Assembly: GCA_018241505.1 (NCBI GenBank)
Contig: JAFEDS010000016.1
Span: 760,522-824,521, forward strand
Source: Pseudomonadota bacterium
Lineage (GTDB): Bacteria > Pseudomonadota > Gammaproteobacteria > Steroidobacterales > Steroidobacteraceae
Direction: 5' to 3'
Length of the DNA stretch: 64,000 nucleotides
The translations under genes and the position numbers were made by a program. Of the stretch, positions 47,527 through 56,567 are shown one piece after another. The notes under the pieces are model-generated. The model worked only from the letters and a program-made list of their open reading frames with translations, ran no database searches and was not told the origin of the DNA. Each line of letters begins with the position of its first letter. Within the stretch, counting starts at the first letter, position 1.

Positions 47527-49875
47527 TCAGAATGACCGCTTGATTTCCAGCCAGTATTCGCGCCCGCGCGCGTAGGTGGCCTGCGTGTAGCCAATGTTGG
47601 CCGCGTAGCGCTCCGCATTGCCCGCAATGATGTAGCGTTTATCCGTCAGATTGGTACCGCGGGCGCTCACCAGCCACTTCTTGTCGGCAGTGTTGAATGT
47701 CAACGAGCCGCCGAGGAGGAACAGATTCGGACGCTCCAACTCCGTTGAATTCAGGACGTCATTGAACAACTTCGAGGTGTAGCTGCCATCGACGCTGAGC
47801 GTCAGTTGATTGTTCTGCGGCAGATCCCAATGATGCGCCGCCGTCAGGTTGGCCGAGGTGTGGGGCGACTTGGCCAGGCGCGAGTGCAGTGTCAGGACGG
47901 GGGTGCCATCCAGGTTCAGGTCGGCCAGAGTCTCCGGAGTCAGCGACTTGTAACGGGTCGTCAGAAACCCCAGGCCGCCGCTGAAGTCCCAATGACGTTC
48001 CGGAGCGAATGCGAAATCCAGCTCGCCACCGATGATCTCGGCATTTCCCGCGTTGCGAGTGACGGGGCCGATGCCCTCGAAAATCGGTGTGATCTGCATA
48101 TCCTTGTAATTGGTATGGAACACATCGCCATTCAAGCGCAGCCGATTGCCGAGCCCCAGCCATTTCAGACCCAACTCTGCGACACCCACCGTCTCCGGCC
48201 GGAAACTGGGCGGCGCCGCCAGCGGCGACTGAGCGCTCGGGCCGATGCGCTGACTGAAACCACCTGATTTGAAACCTGTTGAGTACGACACGTAGCTCAT
48301 CAGGCCATCCGTGAGGTGATACTGCAGCGACACCGTGAAATCCACGTGACCGGTGGTCGTACTGTAATTGCCCGGGACCACCAGCGGCACCACCGGCGGC
48401 AGCCCCAGCCCCAATCCATTCGCGCTGCTCTGGAATGTTTGCGGAGCTCCCTCGTAGCCTGGGGAAAACTCTTTACGCTCGTTCGTGTAGCGCACACCCG
48501 CAGTTGCCCCGAGCTTCTCGGACAGATTCACGTTGGTCTGCGCAAAAGCCGACAGGTTGCGATCATCAACCGCTCCACCACTCAGCAGATTACCAATGGA
48601 GGTCGCCACGAGGTTACTGTCGAAGCCGGTTTCACCGAGGTAGTACACACCGGCGACATAGTTGCCCCAATTGTCAGGTAGCCTGCCGCTGAGCTGGAAT
48701 TCCTGCGACCACTGCTTGTCGAGGTAGTTGTCGTAGGTATCCGCGACCAGGAACGGCGAGGATAGGGAGTCGCGCGCGAAGTTGCTCGTCAGACGGCGAA
48801 ATGCGGTGATGCTCTTCAACTGAACGCCACCGAGGTCGTACGCCAGCGTCAGGGAGTTGCCCCAGATGTTGAAGTCCGACCGTGACGGACCGCCGTAGTA
48901 CGTCGAATCAGGGTCTTTGGATATGAACGTGCCGTTAAAGAGATCCGCGCTCGAGAACTGTCCAGCGAACTGCGGGCGCAGCGTCGAGCTAGTCCCCGGT
49001 ATCAAACCGGCGGCGGCGGGCAAAAACGGGGCTCCCGTAGTCGGAACAATCGTGAGCACTGACTGAGGCACCGACTGCTCGCGGCCGCGCGAGTAGTCCA
49101 TGATGTAGTCGACAGTAAACTCAGATGTCGGTGTCCACAACGCTCGTCCCCGTGCAACCACGCGATCGACGTTGCCGAGTTCCGGTGAATCCGGCTGCAG
49201 AATACGGCGCTGGTAGCCGTCCTCATTGAGTGCGGCGAAGCTGAGCGAGGTCAAAAGCGTATCGCTGATCGGGGCGTCCACTCGCGCTTTGACATTGTGA
49301 CGCGCAAAGTTTCCGGCTTCAAACTCGATCTCGCCTCCCCCTTGGGCCTGGGGCGGACGCGACGTTACGTTGAGCGCACCGCCGACAGTGTTCTTGCCGA
49401 ACAGAGTGCCCTGTGGACCGCGGAGGACCTCCACGCTCTGTATGTCGACCAGGTCCAGCAGGCTGCCCACCGAGCGTGCGAGATACACGCCATCAATGTA
49501 GACACCCACTCCAGGATCGGAATTGAGTGTGAAATCGGTCTGACCGATGCCGCGAATGAAAATGGTCGAGGCCACCGAAGAACCGGAGACCGCGGCCGTC
49601 GAATCGACAGTCAGGTTGGGCGTCAGGCGGGCGATGCCGGACAGGTTCTGAGCGCCATGAGCTTCAATGTCGTTGGCAGTCAGCGCCGTAATGGAAATGG
49701 GCACATCCTGCAGCTTCTCAGTGACTTTGCGGGCACTGACCGTAATTTCCTCGAGTACGGGGGCGCCGTCCTGCGCACCGGCGGTCTGCGCGCGAGCCGG
49801 TTGCGGCTGGGCCAGATACAGAACCAAGGTGGCTCCTGTTGCCAGTGCGCCACGGACAGCGGATGCGACGGTCAT
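47527..49875 (-). CDS. TonB-dependent receptor
   Basis: A 782-residue outer-membrane receptor with a signal peptide (ATGATLVLYLAQPQPARAQ), a TonB-box/plug start EEITVSARKVTEKLQDVPIS, plug motifs (about 60-190: TIFIRGIGQTDFTLNSDPGV, VEVLRGPQGTLFGKNTVGGA) and a barrel ending in REYWLEIKRSF. The VTEKLQDVPIS form is typical of receptors used for complex organics rather than siderophores. It lies inside the minus-strand catabolic array, 115 bp after the SDR gene, and probably brings the pathway substrate across the outer membrane. Confidence 0.92.
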   Translation of the reverse strand: MTVASAVRGALATGATLVLYLAQPQPARAQTAGAQDGAPVLEEITVSARKVTEKLQDVPISITALTANDIEAHGAQNLSGIARLTPNLTVDSTAAVSGSSVASTIFIRGIGQTDFTLNSDPGVGVYIDGVYLARSVGSLLDLVDIQSVEVLRGPQGTLFGKNTVGGALNVTSRPPQAQGGGEIEFEAGNFARHNVKARVDAPISDTLLTSLSFAALNEDGYQRRILQPDSPELGNVDRVVARGRALWTPTSEFTVDYIMDYSRGREQSVPQSVLTIVPTTGAPFLPAAAGLIPGTSSTLRPQFAGQFSSADLFNGTFISKDPDSTYYGGPSRSDFNIWGNSLTLAYDLGGVQLKSITAFRRLTSNFARDSLSSPFLVADTYDNYLDKQWSQEFQLSGRLPDNWGNYVAGVYYLGETGFDSNLVATSIGNLLSGGAVDDRNLSAFAQTNVNLSEKLGATAGVRYTNERKEFSPGYEGAPQTFQSSANGLGLGLPPVVPLVVPGNYSTTTGHVDFTVSLQYHLTDGLMSYVSYSTGFKSGGFSQRIGPSAQSPLAAPPSFRPETVGVAELGLKWLGLGNRLRLNGDVFHTNYKDMQITPIFEGIGPVTRNAGNAEIIGGELDFAFAPERHWDFSGGLGFLTTRYKSLTPETLADLNLDGTPVLTLHSRLAKSPHTSANLTAAHHWDLPQNNQLTLSVDGSYTSKLFNDVLNSTELERPNLFLLGGSLTFNTADKKWLVSARGTNLTDKRYIIAGNAERYAANIGYTQATYARGREYWLEIKRSF

Positions 49876-49990
49876 AGGTCTCCCCGGAATGTTGTTATCA
49901 CAGGCTCAAGCTAACAGCCGCGGGCCGCTGGTTGATATCCCTTGTCTGCAGCGATCCTCCAAACTCCGCAGCCGCCGTGTTGCTTTGAAT

Positions 49991-50794
49991 CTACAGCACA
50001 CTCGCCTGGCCTCCGGTGAGTTTGGCAATCGCCTGCCCCGCCTGTTCGGGCCCCATGGCCAGATACCCGCCCTCCACCTTGAGCTCTCCGCCGGTGATGA
50101 AGCTCGCCTGCTCTGAACACAGAAACAGCACTCCATCGGCAATTTCCTGTGCGCGCGCAAGCCGCCCGAGCAGATGGAACTCGGCCGCGACGCGATCCGC
50201 CTTGTGCCAATCCCCCTGCGACAAGGCCGCAATGGGATCGCTCTGCGTCCAGCCTGCGATCAGTGAGTTGACCCGGATGCCCTCCCGCGCATAGTCCATG
50301 GCCTGCAGCCGGGTCAATTGCAGAATGGCCGCCTTGGAGACCGGATAGGTCCAGCGGCCGGATTGCCCCACGTACGCGCTGATACTGGAGAGATTGACGA
50401 CCGCGCCCCGGTTCTTCGCCAGCTCACGGCTGGCAAGCTCAACCAGCCGCGCGCCACTGACCACGTTGGTTTCCAGAGTCGCGAGCCAGTCCTGCCGGCT
50501 CGAGCAACGTCCCTGGTCGAGATACGAGCAGGCATTGTTGACTATGAAGTCCAGCCGGCCAAAGGACTGCAGCGTTCTCGCGATCAGGCGCGACAGATCC
50601 TCATCGCGCGTGATATCAACCTGCTCATAGATGACTGTCGCACCGAGTCGCTCCGCAACCTGCTCGCCCTTCTCCCTGGAGCGCGCCGCCACAATGACAC
50701 GCGCACCGGCGGCGTGAAAAGCCTCAGTAATAGCCAGCCCGATACTGGCTGCACCGCCGGTGACGATGGCGACCTTGTCTTTGATGCCTGTCAT
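49991..50794 (-). CDS. SDR-family NAD(P)-dependent oxidoreductase
   Basis: A 267-residue classical short-chain dehydrogenase. The cofactor loop is TGGAASIGLA (about 12), the structural motif NNACSY replaces the usual NNAG, the catalytic Ser is in VNLSSISAYVG (about 140) and the Tyr/Lys pair in TYPVSKAAIL (about 155). An Asp at the beta-2 end is not obvious; Arg-Ser-Arg there suggests NADP(H). The ATG at 50794 has GGGAGA 7 bp upstream; the longer open frame is not SDR-like. It starts 19 bp after the phytoene-dehydrogenase-like gene, in the monooxygenase operon. Confidence 0.92.
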   Translation of the reverse strand: MTGIKDKVAIVTGGAASIGLAITEAFHAAGARVIVAARSREKGEQVAERLGATVIYEQVDITRDEDLSRLIARTLQSFGRLDFIVNNACSYLDQGRCSSRQDWLATLETNVVSGARLVELASRELAKNRGAVVNLSSISAYVGQSGRWTYPVSKAAILQLTRLQAMDYAREGIRVNSLIAGWTQSDPIAALSQGDWHKADRVAAEFHLLGRLARAQEIADGVLFLCSEQASFITGGELKVEGGYLAMGPEQAGQAIAKLTGGQASVL

Positions 50795-50813
50795 GAGAGT
50801 CTCCCGTTGCCGT

Positions 50814-52391
50814 TCACGCGATCGCCTGCGCCGCGAGGAATCCGGACATGCCGCCGAGTCCGGGACCTGGATGTGTGGAGGCGCCGATATGAAAGAGGCG
50901 CTCGATGCAGGTCGCATGTCCACGAGCTGCAGATGATGGCCGCCACAACAGGAATTGATCGAGGTCACACGCGCCGGAGTACGGATCTCCTCCGACCAGG
51001 TTGATGTTGAGCCGTTCGAGATCGTGTGGCCCCAACACCCGACGGCCCACGATACTGCGGCGCAAGTTTGCGATTTGAGCGCACAAGCGCTCAACGATAC
51101 GGTCCGCGTAGGCTTCCGCCAAGGATGAGGTCCACAGCCCATCGGCCGGGCACTGCAGGCGCTGGCAGGCATCGCCCCGAATGTTGCGCGGCAGCTCCTG
51201 CAATTGAATCCACAGAATGCTGCGGCCACGCGGCGCGCGACTCGCATCGACGGCTACCGGCTGACAGACGACAATCGTGGCTTCGGCCGGCAGAAGGCCG
51301 CGTTCCGCCTCATTGACCGCGCGAGAAACGCCGTCCAGGCCGTCGGTCAGATGTAACATCGCAATCTTACCCAGCTCGGGAACCAACCACTGCGGCGGCT
51401 CGTCCAGGGCGAGGTGAATCTGCATCTCGGCCCGTCCGTAGCGATAGTTTTTCGCACTCTCGAGCAAATCCGGGCGCACTGGCGCCCGACTGAGCAAGCG
51501 GCCGTAAAGTTGCGTGGGTGTTGTGTTGCACACGACTGCCGTGCGTGCCGCAATCTCGCGGCCGTCAGCAAGACGCACCCCACGAGCTGATTTCTTGCTG
51601 ACGAGGACCGACTCAACGTCCGATTGCGTATGCAGCTCTCCGCCAGCATCACGGATTAGTTTCTCAAACGCTTGCACCAGCGTGAAACTGCCTCCAGCCA
51701 CCATCGGACTGCCGGCCTGCTCGAGTGTCAACATAATCAACCGACACATCAGACCTGAGAGTGCGCTCTCGGGTGACAAGCCCACATGCAGCACCCAGGG
51801 CGCGAACAGTGCACGGATCGTTTCCGAATGAAACGTGCGCTCCAGCCATGTTCGACAACTTCGCGTTCCATCGGCAAAGTAGGTCGAGAGGCCGTCGAGG
51901 CCTTCCCGCCAGACATGGTGGCCCAGAAGCCGCAAAGTTGCCGTACTGCGGGGCTCCCCTCCCAGCAGGCCGAAGGTGAGTGCGCTATCGCGTTGGATGC
52001 CCGCCATTGCCCGAGCAAACGCAGAGCCCGCGCCGGGCTCAATGGCATCGAGGGCTGCGATATTGCGTTCGCGATCGCGGTGGAATACGAGGTGGCTGCC
52101 ATCGGGTCTCAGTACACCCGTCGGGGTAGCGCTGTTCTCGAAGCGCACCCCGTAATGAGCCAGCGACTGCGCCAACTGTGCATAGTGTGGGGCTGTCACG
52201 AACAGCGGATATAGGGTGGAGAGCGTGTCGTGTTTGAATCCGGGAACGGTGAGCTCCTCGGTCCGAATACATCCGCCGAGCACCGAATTGCGCTCCAGAA
52301 TGCATACCCGCTGATTGCGGCGAGCCAGCATTGCTCCGCATACGAGAGAGTTGATACCGCTGCCCACAATGACCACGTCAAAAGCAGTCAT
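50814..52391 (-). CDS. Phytoene-dehydrogenase-like FAD oxidoreductase
   Basis: A 525-residue flavoprotein of the CrtI/COG1233 type. The N-terminal dinucleotide-binding motif VVIVGSGINSLVCGAMLARR and the following ERNSVLGGCIRTEE are characteristic, as is the C-terminal FAD segment LFHIGASTHPGPGLGGMSGF. Despite the family name, no other carotenoid genes are near, so oxidation or isomerisation of a pathway intermediate is more likely. It overlaps the flavin-reductase stop by 4 bp and precedes the SDR by 19 bp, so it belongs to that operon. Confidence 0.88.
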   Translation of the reverse strand: MTAFDVVIVGSGINSLVCGAMLARRNQRVCILERNSVLGGCIRTEELTVPGFKHDTLSTLYPLFVTAPHYAQLAQSLAHYGVRFENSATPTGVLRPDGSHLVFHRDRERNIAALDAIEPGAGSAFARAMAGIQRDSALTFGLLGGEPRSTATLRLLGHHVWREGLDGLSTYFADGTRSCRTWLERTFHSETIRALFAPWVLHVGLSPESALSGLMCRLIMLTLEQAGSPMVAGGSFTLVQAFEKLIRDAGGELHTQSDVESVLVSKKSARGVRLADGREIAARTAVVCNTTPTQLYGRLLSRAPVRPDLLESAKNYRYGRAEMQIHLALDEPPQWLVPELGKIAMLHLTDGLDGVSRAVNEAERGLLPAEATIVVCQPVAVDASRAPRGRSILWIQLQELPRNIRGDACQRLQCPADGLWTSSLAEAYADRIVERLCAQIANLRRSIVGRRVLGPHDLERLNINLVGGDPYSGACDLDQFLLWRPSSAARGHATCIERLFHIGASTHPGPGLGGMSGFLAAQAIA

Positions 52392-52879
52392 CGCACATCC
52401 AGGAGCGAGCAGTATTGACCGCGATGAAAGACCAGGGGCGCCGCGTCGTAGCGCTCGAGCTCCTTCACCTCCGCGATGAAGATGGTGTGATCACCGACCA
52501 CGTGCGAATCAGCGAGTTGACAGCGGAAGTGAGCGTGAGCCCCCGCAATCAGGGGAATGCCGGCACGCCACGCAAAGTCGATTGCCAGTCCCTCCTGGGG
52601 GCGCCCGGCAAAATGCCGGGAGATCCTCTCCTGGGTCACCGACAAGATACTCAGACCGAACTCCATGCCGCGCTCGAGCAGGTGTGCCATGCGCGCGTTA
52701 TTGTCGATGCAGATCAACACCAGCGGTGGATCCAGTGAGACGGACGTAAACGAGTTCGCGGTCATACCGTGCTGCGAGCCCTCGTACGAGGCCGTGACAA
52801 CAATGATACCGGTGGCGAAGGTACCGAGCGCATCGCGCAGATCGCGTTGGTTCAGCTTCTCCGTAACGGGCGCGTGCAC
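52388..52879 (-). CDS. Flavin reductase (StyB/HpaC family)
   Basis: A 163-residue NAD(P)H:flavin oxidoreductase of the DIM6/NTAB fold. The signature RDALGTFATGIIVVTA (about 12), GMTANSFTSVSLDPPLVLIC (about 36) and FFxGRP-like HFAGRPQEG (about 88) are present, and the C-terminal VVGDHTIFIAEV fits. It supplies reduced FAD to the monooxygenase encoded just upstream: its GTG start follows that stop codon with no gap, the layout of styAB. Confidence 0.93.
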   Translation of the reverse strand: MHAPVTEKLNQRDLRDALGTFATGIIVVTASYEGSQHGMTANSFTSVSLDPPLVLICIDNNARMAHLLERGMEFGLSILSVTQERISRHFAGRPQEGLAIDFAWRAGIPLIAGAHAHFRCQLADSHVVGDHTIFIAEVKELERYDAAPLVFHRGQYCSLLDVR

Positions 52880-54103
52880 TCAATGCTCCGCTGAGGCGAG
52901 AAACTCTTCAGCCGCCTGCGGATCACTAAAACGGGGAAAGAAGCGGCGCGGATCATCAAACGCGTTGGTGAACCAGGATGCGATATCGGGGCGGTTCGCA
53001 GCGGCGCCCAGCAGCGCTGCAACATGCGCCGGGGGCGGCCGCAGCATCGCATTGGTCCATTGCGTGACAAAACGCGCGTAGCTCCAGTATTCCTCGAACG
53101 TCTGCTCCATCCAGTTACCATCAAATACTTCGTGGCCGTGGCGGAGAATCCGCTCCAGGTAGGCGGCCGCGCATTTGCTGGCGTTGTTTGAGCCTTGCCC
53201 GGTGATGGGATCGTTCAGACACACGACATCCGCCATGCCGAGCACGAGAGCACCGGAGGGTAAGCGCGCAATCGGCCGTCTCACGGTCGGGGCGAATCGT
53301 CCGCTGAGAATCCCCTTCGGGTCCGTCAATTGCACATTTCGGGCGCGCTCGAGCTCCCACGGAACGAATGTCGATAGAATCCCGAGCGAGGCATTCAGGT
53401 GTTGCTCGGGACTGGTCACGCCGGTCCAACAATCCATCGGCCCCCCCGGCACCCCTTCAAACACCATGATTTCGCAGGGGCCCGTGACAGTGAGCGCAGG
53501 GAACACGAAATATTCCCCTACCCCGGGAATGACATTGAAACACACCGCTGAATGGTCGGGACGTGGCCGCAGACCGTGCACGTAGGTGAGGCCCAGGGCC
53601 CGCATGGGGCGATCAAACTCCGAACGGGCCGCATCGCGCGCAAAGATATTGGCGATGGCACCCTTACCGGCAGCCACGACCACCAGAGCACACTCCCGGG
53701 TGAGCGCCTCCAGGTCATCGAGCTTCGCCTCCACCAACCGCACCTCGCCGCCCAGCTCCTGCAGTTGCTCCAGCAGAACGGGCATCTTTACACGTTGGTC
53801 GACGGACATAGCGGCTGAATCCAGGCGCGCCGACCAACGGACTGCGCGCGCACCGTCCGGACCGACGATGGCGAACTCAATGCCATCGACCGTGGGACAT
53901 GTCTGGTTCCATTGATTGATACCCACCTCGCGTTCCAGGCGTAGAGCCGTACTGAACATGCACTGACTCGAGGTCACCCGCCCGTCACGGATCTGCTGCG
54001 GTGTCTGGGCAGAGAGCAGTACGACCTCATAGCCTGCCTTGCGCAGCCCGATGGCCAATTGCAACCCGGATTGGCCCGCTCCCACGATTCCGATCTTTCG
54101 CAT
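52880..54103 (-). CDS. StyA-like (styrene/indole monooxygenase) flavoprotein
   Basis: A 407-residue FAD monooxygenase, close in length to StyA (about 415). The N-terminal FAD motif GIVGAGQSGLQLAIGLRKAG, RVTSSQCMFSTALRLERE (about 43) and the C-terminal DPITGQGSNNASKCAAAYLE are typical of the StyA/indole monooxygenase group of two-component group E enzymes, which epoxidise styrene or indole side chains. The adjacent flavin reductase supports this. The closest substrate cannot be told from motifs. It opens the tight StyA-StyB-like-oxidoreductase-SDR unit. Confidence 0.88.
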   Translation of the reverse strand: MRKIGIVGAGQSGLQLAIGLRKAGYEVVLLSAQTPQQIRDGRVTSSQCMFSTALRLEREVGINQWNQTCPTVDGIEFAIVGPDGARAVRWSARLDSAAMSVDQRVKMPVLLEQLQELGGEVRLVEAKLDDLEALTRECALVVVAAGKGAIANIFARDAARSEFDRPMRALGLTYVHGLRPRPDHSAVCFNVIPGVGEYFVFPALTVTGPCEIMVFEGVPGGPMDCWTGVTSPEQHLNASLGILSTFVPWELERARNVQLTDPKGILSGRFAPTVRRPIARLPSGALVLGMADVVCLNDPITGQGSNNASKCAAAYLERILRHGHEVFDGNWMEQTFEEYWSYARFVTQWTNAMLRPPPAHVAALLGAAANRPDIASWFTNAFDDPRRFFPRFSDPQAAEEFLASAEH

Positions 54104-54214
54104 ACTCCGCCTCAGGTGATGAGCTGATCGGAGTGTGTCTCCACGAAACAGGCGCCCTCAACACAAAAGCCGCAGCGTCTGTACAAATAGTGCAGGTTGC
54201 CCAATGCGCAGAGG

Positions 54215-55672
54215 TCAGGCCAAACGGCGGTTGATGTCGCGCAGACCCCGGTACGCGCTTTTGTAGAGCTCCAGGGCTTCTGCGTAGCGATCCGCGTGGC
54301 GCGGGTCAGGAGAAAAGCTCACCTCCGCCCGGGTCATGCTCCGGATCGCCGCCGAGAGGTCGGAATAGACTCCCGTGCCCACGGCGGCAATGATGGCGGC
54401 GCCAAGAACGCCTGCGTCGAGGTATGCGGCGCGTTGCAGCTCGACTCCGAGGACATCCGCCCGTATCTGACACCACAGATCGGACTGAGCCCCACCACCA
54501 GCCAAAAACAGCCGGCTGTAGTCGTGCGATGCGGCCTTCACAGCTTCATCGAACAGCAACTTGGCCGACAGGGCCACCCCTTCCAGCACCCCCAAGGAGA
54601 AGTCGGCGGCGCCCATGCTGCCTGTCAAGCCAAGAAAGGCGCCACGGCTGTTGCTATCCCACAGCGGTGCGCGCTCGCCCTGCAAATGCGGCAAAAAGAG
54701 CACTCGCGCCCTGGCCCGATCGACACCGGCGGCAAGGGCAAGCAGCGCTTCGATGGGACGGCCCAAAATATCCGCGAACCAGCGCAAGGAGTCGGCTCCA
54801 CTCTGGGTCGGGCCCGCGTGCACGTGCCAACCGTTGACAGGCATGAAGCTGACGATGCCGGGTGTGTTCATACGCCGGTCTGAGCACAAGATGACGATTT
54901 CGCTGGTGCCGCTCAGATATGCCCCCTCGCCGGGCCCTGCCACACCGGTGCCGAACATGCTGGCCCACCCGTCCATCGTCCCGGTCATCATCGGCGTGCG
55001 CGCGTTTGTCAAACTCTGTCGCGTGTAGGTACCGGCGGTGGCAGTGAGCTCCAGCAACGGAGGCAAGCGTTCGTGCGCGCCGTGGACCTGGTCGATCAGA
55101 TCCGCAATGTAAAGGCCTTTCAGATCAACCAGGTCGAAACAGCTCAGCGCATCACTGACCCGCTGACCGGTCAGGTGCAACAGGCAGTAGTCCTTGGGCG
55201 TCAGAACACAGGCGACCCGGCGCCAGAGATCCGGATGTTGCTCGGCCAGCCATGCCATGCGGCTGATCGTATGGCTTGCGGCAATATGCACGTCCGACCC
55301 CCACCAGCGGCGCCGCTGCTCATCGGTTAGCTGCGCATCCAGCCGACGGGCCTGGGGGTCACATCGCGTATCCTGCCAGGTGATAGCGGGAAACACCGGC
55401 TTACCTTCGGCATCGACAAAAGCGTGAGTATTTGTCTGGCCGCACAGACAGATTCCCGCGATGGCTGCCGGCGGCACCGAGTCGCAGACGTACTGCAGAA
55501 TTTGTTGAGTCGCCTGCAACCAGTCATCCGGATTCTGGATCACTTCCGTGGCCGAATGACGCGTTGTCGGATAGGTCACCCGCCTTTCACGGATACACAC
55601 ACCGCCCGAATCAAACAGCGCGCCCTTGACCGCGGTCGTGCCGATATCGACTCCCACAATGTATTCAGGCAT
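54215..55672 (-). CDS. FGGY-family carbohydrate kinase (xylulokinase-like)
   Basis: A 485-residue ATP-dependent sugar/polyol kinase. The N-lobe begins YIVGVDIGTTAVKGALFDSG; GICLCGQTNTHAFVDAEGKP and AITWQDTRCDPQA form the substrate side, and LFLAGGGAQSDLWCQIRADV (about 395) is the C-lobe ATP motif. Substrates in the family include xylulose, ribulose, glycerol and erythritol; this one is not predictable. The start overlaps the TrpA-like gene by 8 bp, which links phosphorylation to that lyase. Confidence 0.9.
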   Translation of the reverse strand: MPEYIVGVDIGTTAVKGALFDSGGVCIRERRVTYPTTRHSATEVIQNPDDWLQATQQILQYVCDSVPPAAIAGICLCGQTNTHAFVDAEGKPVFPAITWQDTRCDPQARRLDAQLTDEQRRRWWGSDVHIAASHTISRMAWLAEQHPDLWRRVACVLTPKDYCLLHLTGQRVSDALSCFDLVDLKGLYIADLIDQVHGAHERLPPLLELTATAGTYTRQSLTNARTPMMTGTMDGWASMFGTGVAGPGEGAYLSGTSEIVILCSDRRMNTPGIVSFMPVNGWHVHAGPTQSGADSLRWFADILGRPIEALLALAAGVDRARARVLFLPHLQGERAPLWDSNSRGAFLGLTGSMGAADFSLGVLEGVALSAKLLFDEAVKAASHDYSRLFLAGGGAQSDLWCQIRADVLGVELQRAAYLDAGVLGAAIIAAVGTGVYSDLSAAIRSMTRAEVSFSPDPRHADRYAEALELYKSAYRGLRDINRRLA

Positions 55673-56435
55673 CGATCGCCGCTCTCACATCACGAACAAA
55701 GGCGCGTATCGCCCGCTCTCCCTCGATCGCCTTGCGGACACACACGGACCCGATGATTACACCATCGGCCCCCAATTCGATGGCGGCGCGGGCCTGCCCG
55801 GGCGTACTGATACCGAATCCGAGCAGGATGCGCTGCTGGACGCCCGCGTCCCGAAGTCGTTGGATCCGCTCAGCATTCGTGGGATCCAGATCTGCGCGGG
55901 GCCCGGTGAGTCCATCGGTGGCTTGCAGCATCACGTAGGAGTCGCACCGCCGGGCGCGTTCAATATCCCGTTCACTGAAATGCTTCGGAACAAATGCAAC
56001 ACGGCGTGTACCCGGCGGCAGCGCAATTCCCGGAATGCCGGCATCGAGACCCAGGATCAGCGTTGCATCCACAAACTCGAACGTCTCGGAGGAGCTGTGC
56101 GCAAGGACCGCGGAATCCGCATACGTCATGCAAACAGTCCCGATCTGCGGAGCGCGGGCACGCACGGCACGGCTCATCTCCCTGAAGCGAACCGGAATGT
56201 CGGTCCCCGACTGCATGGCGCGAGCCATCGAGTCGGCAATGTCGGGGCCATCGAGACGCGGGTCTCCGCTCGGCATCCCGAGCTCCAGAATGTTGACACC
56301 GCCCTCCGCGTACGCATCCAGCAGATAGCTTCCCACGAGGGGATCGCCGATCGGCAGATAACAAGTCAGCAAAGGGCCAGGCCGCCTCAACACACTGACC
56401 AGGGAGTTCGGCGGGACAGAAGGTTGCTCCGACAT
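55665..56435 (-). CDS. Orphan tryptophan-synthase-alpha-like lyase
   Basis: A 256-residue TIM-barrel protein of the TrpA family. The catalytic residues of TrpA appear kept: Glu in GGVNILELGMPSGDP (Glu49 equivalent) and Asp in PRLDGPDIADSMARAM (Asp60). The phosphate-binding loops LLGFGISTPGQAR and DGVIIGSVCVRKAI are also present, as are Tyr in SYVMLQATDG and Thr-Gly in LTGPRAD. TrpA cleaves indole-3-glycerol phosphate to indole and glyceraldehyde 3-phosphate. No trpB, trpC or trpF is near, so it is not biosynthetic here; it probably splits a related phosphorylated substrate. It overlaps the kinase gene by 8 bp. Confidence 0.88.
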   Translation of the reverse strand: MSEQPSVPPNSLVSVLRRPGPLLTCYLPIGDPLVGSYLLDAYAEGGVNILELGMPSGDPRLDGPDIADSMARAMQSGTDIPVRFREMSRAVRARAPQIGTVCMTYADSAVLAHSSSETFEFVDATLILGLDAGIPGIALPPGTRRVAFVPKHFSERDIERARRCDSYVMLQATDGLTGPRADLDPTNAERIQRLRDAGVQQRILLGFGISTPGQARAAIELGADGVIIGSVCVRKAIEGERAIRAFVRDVRAAIDA

Positions 56436-56567
56436 GATGGGCGCTCACAGACGCGACGCGGGTCGCACGACTGGGAGCGATCTTGTCGGCGCAATCGGTC
56501 CCGCGAAATCCAGCGGCTGCCGGAAGTATCCGAGGAATGCACAACTGCGCGATAAATACCGGAAAGC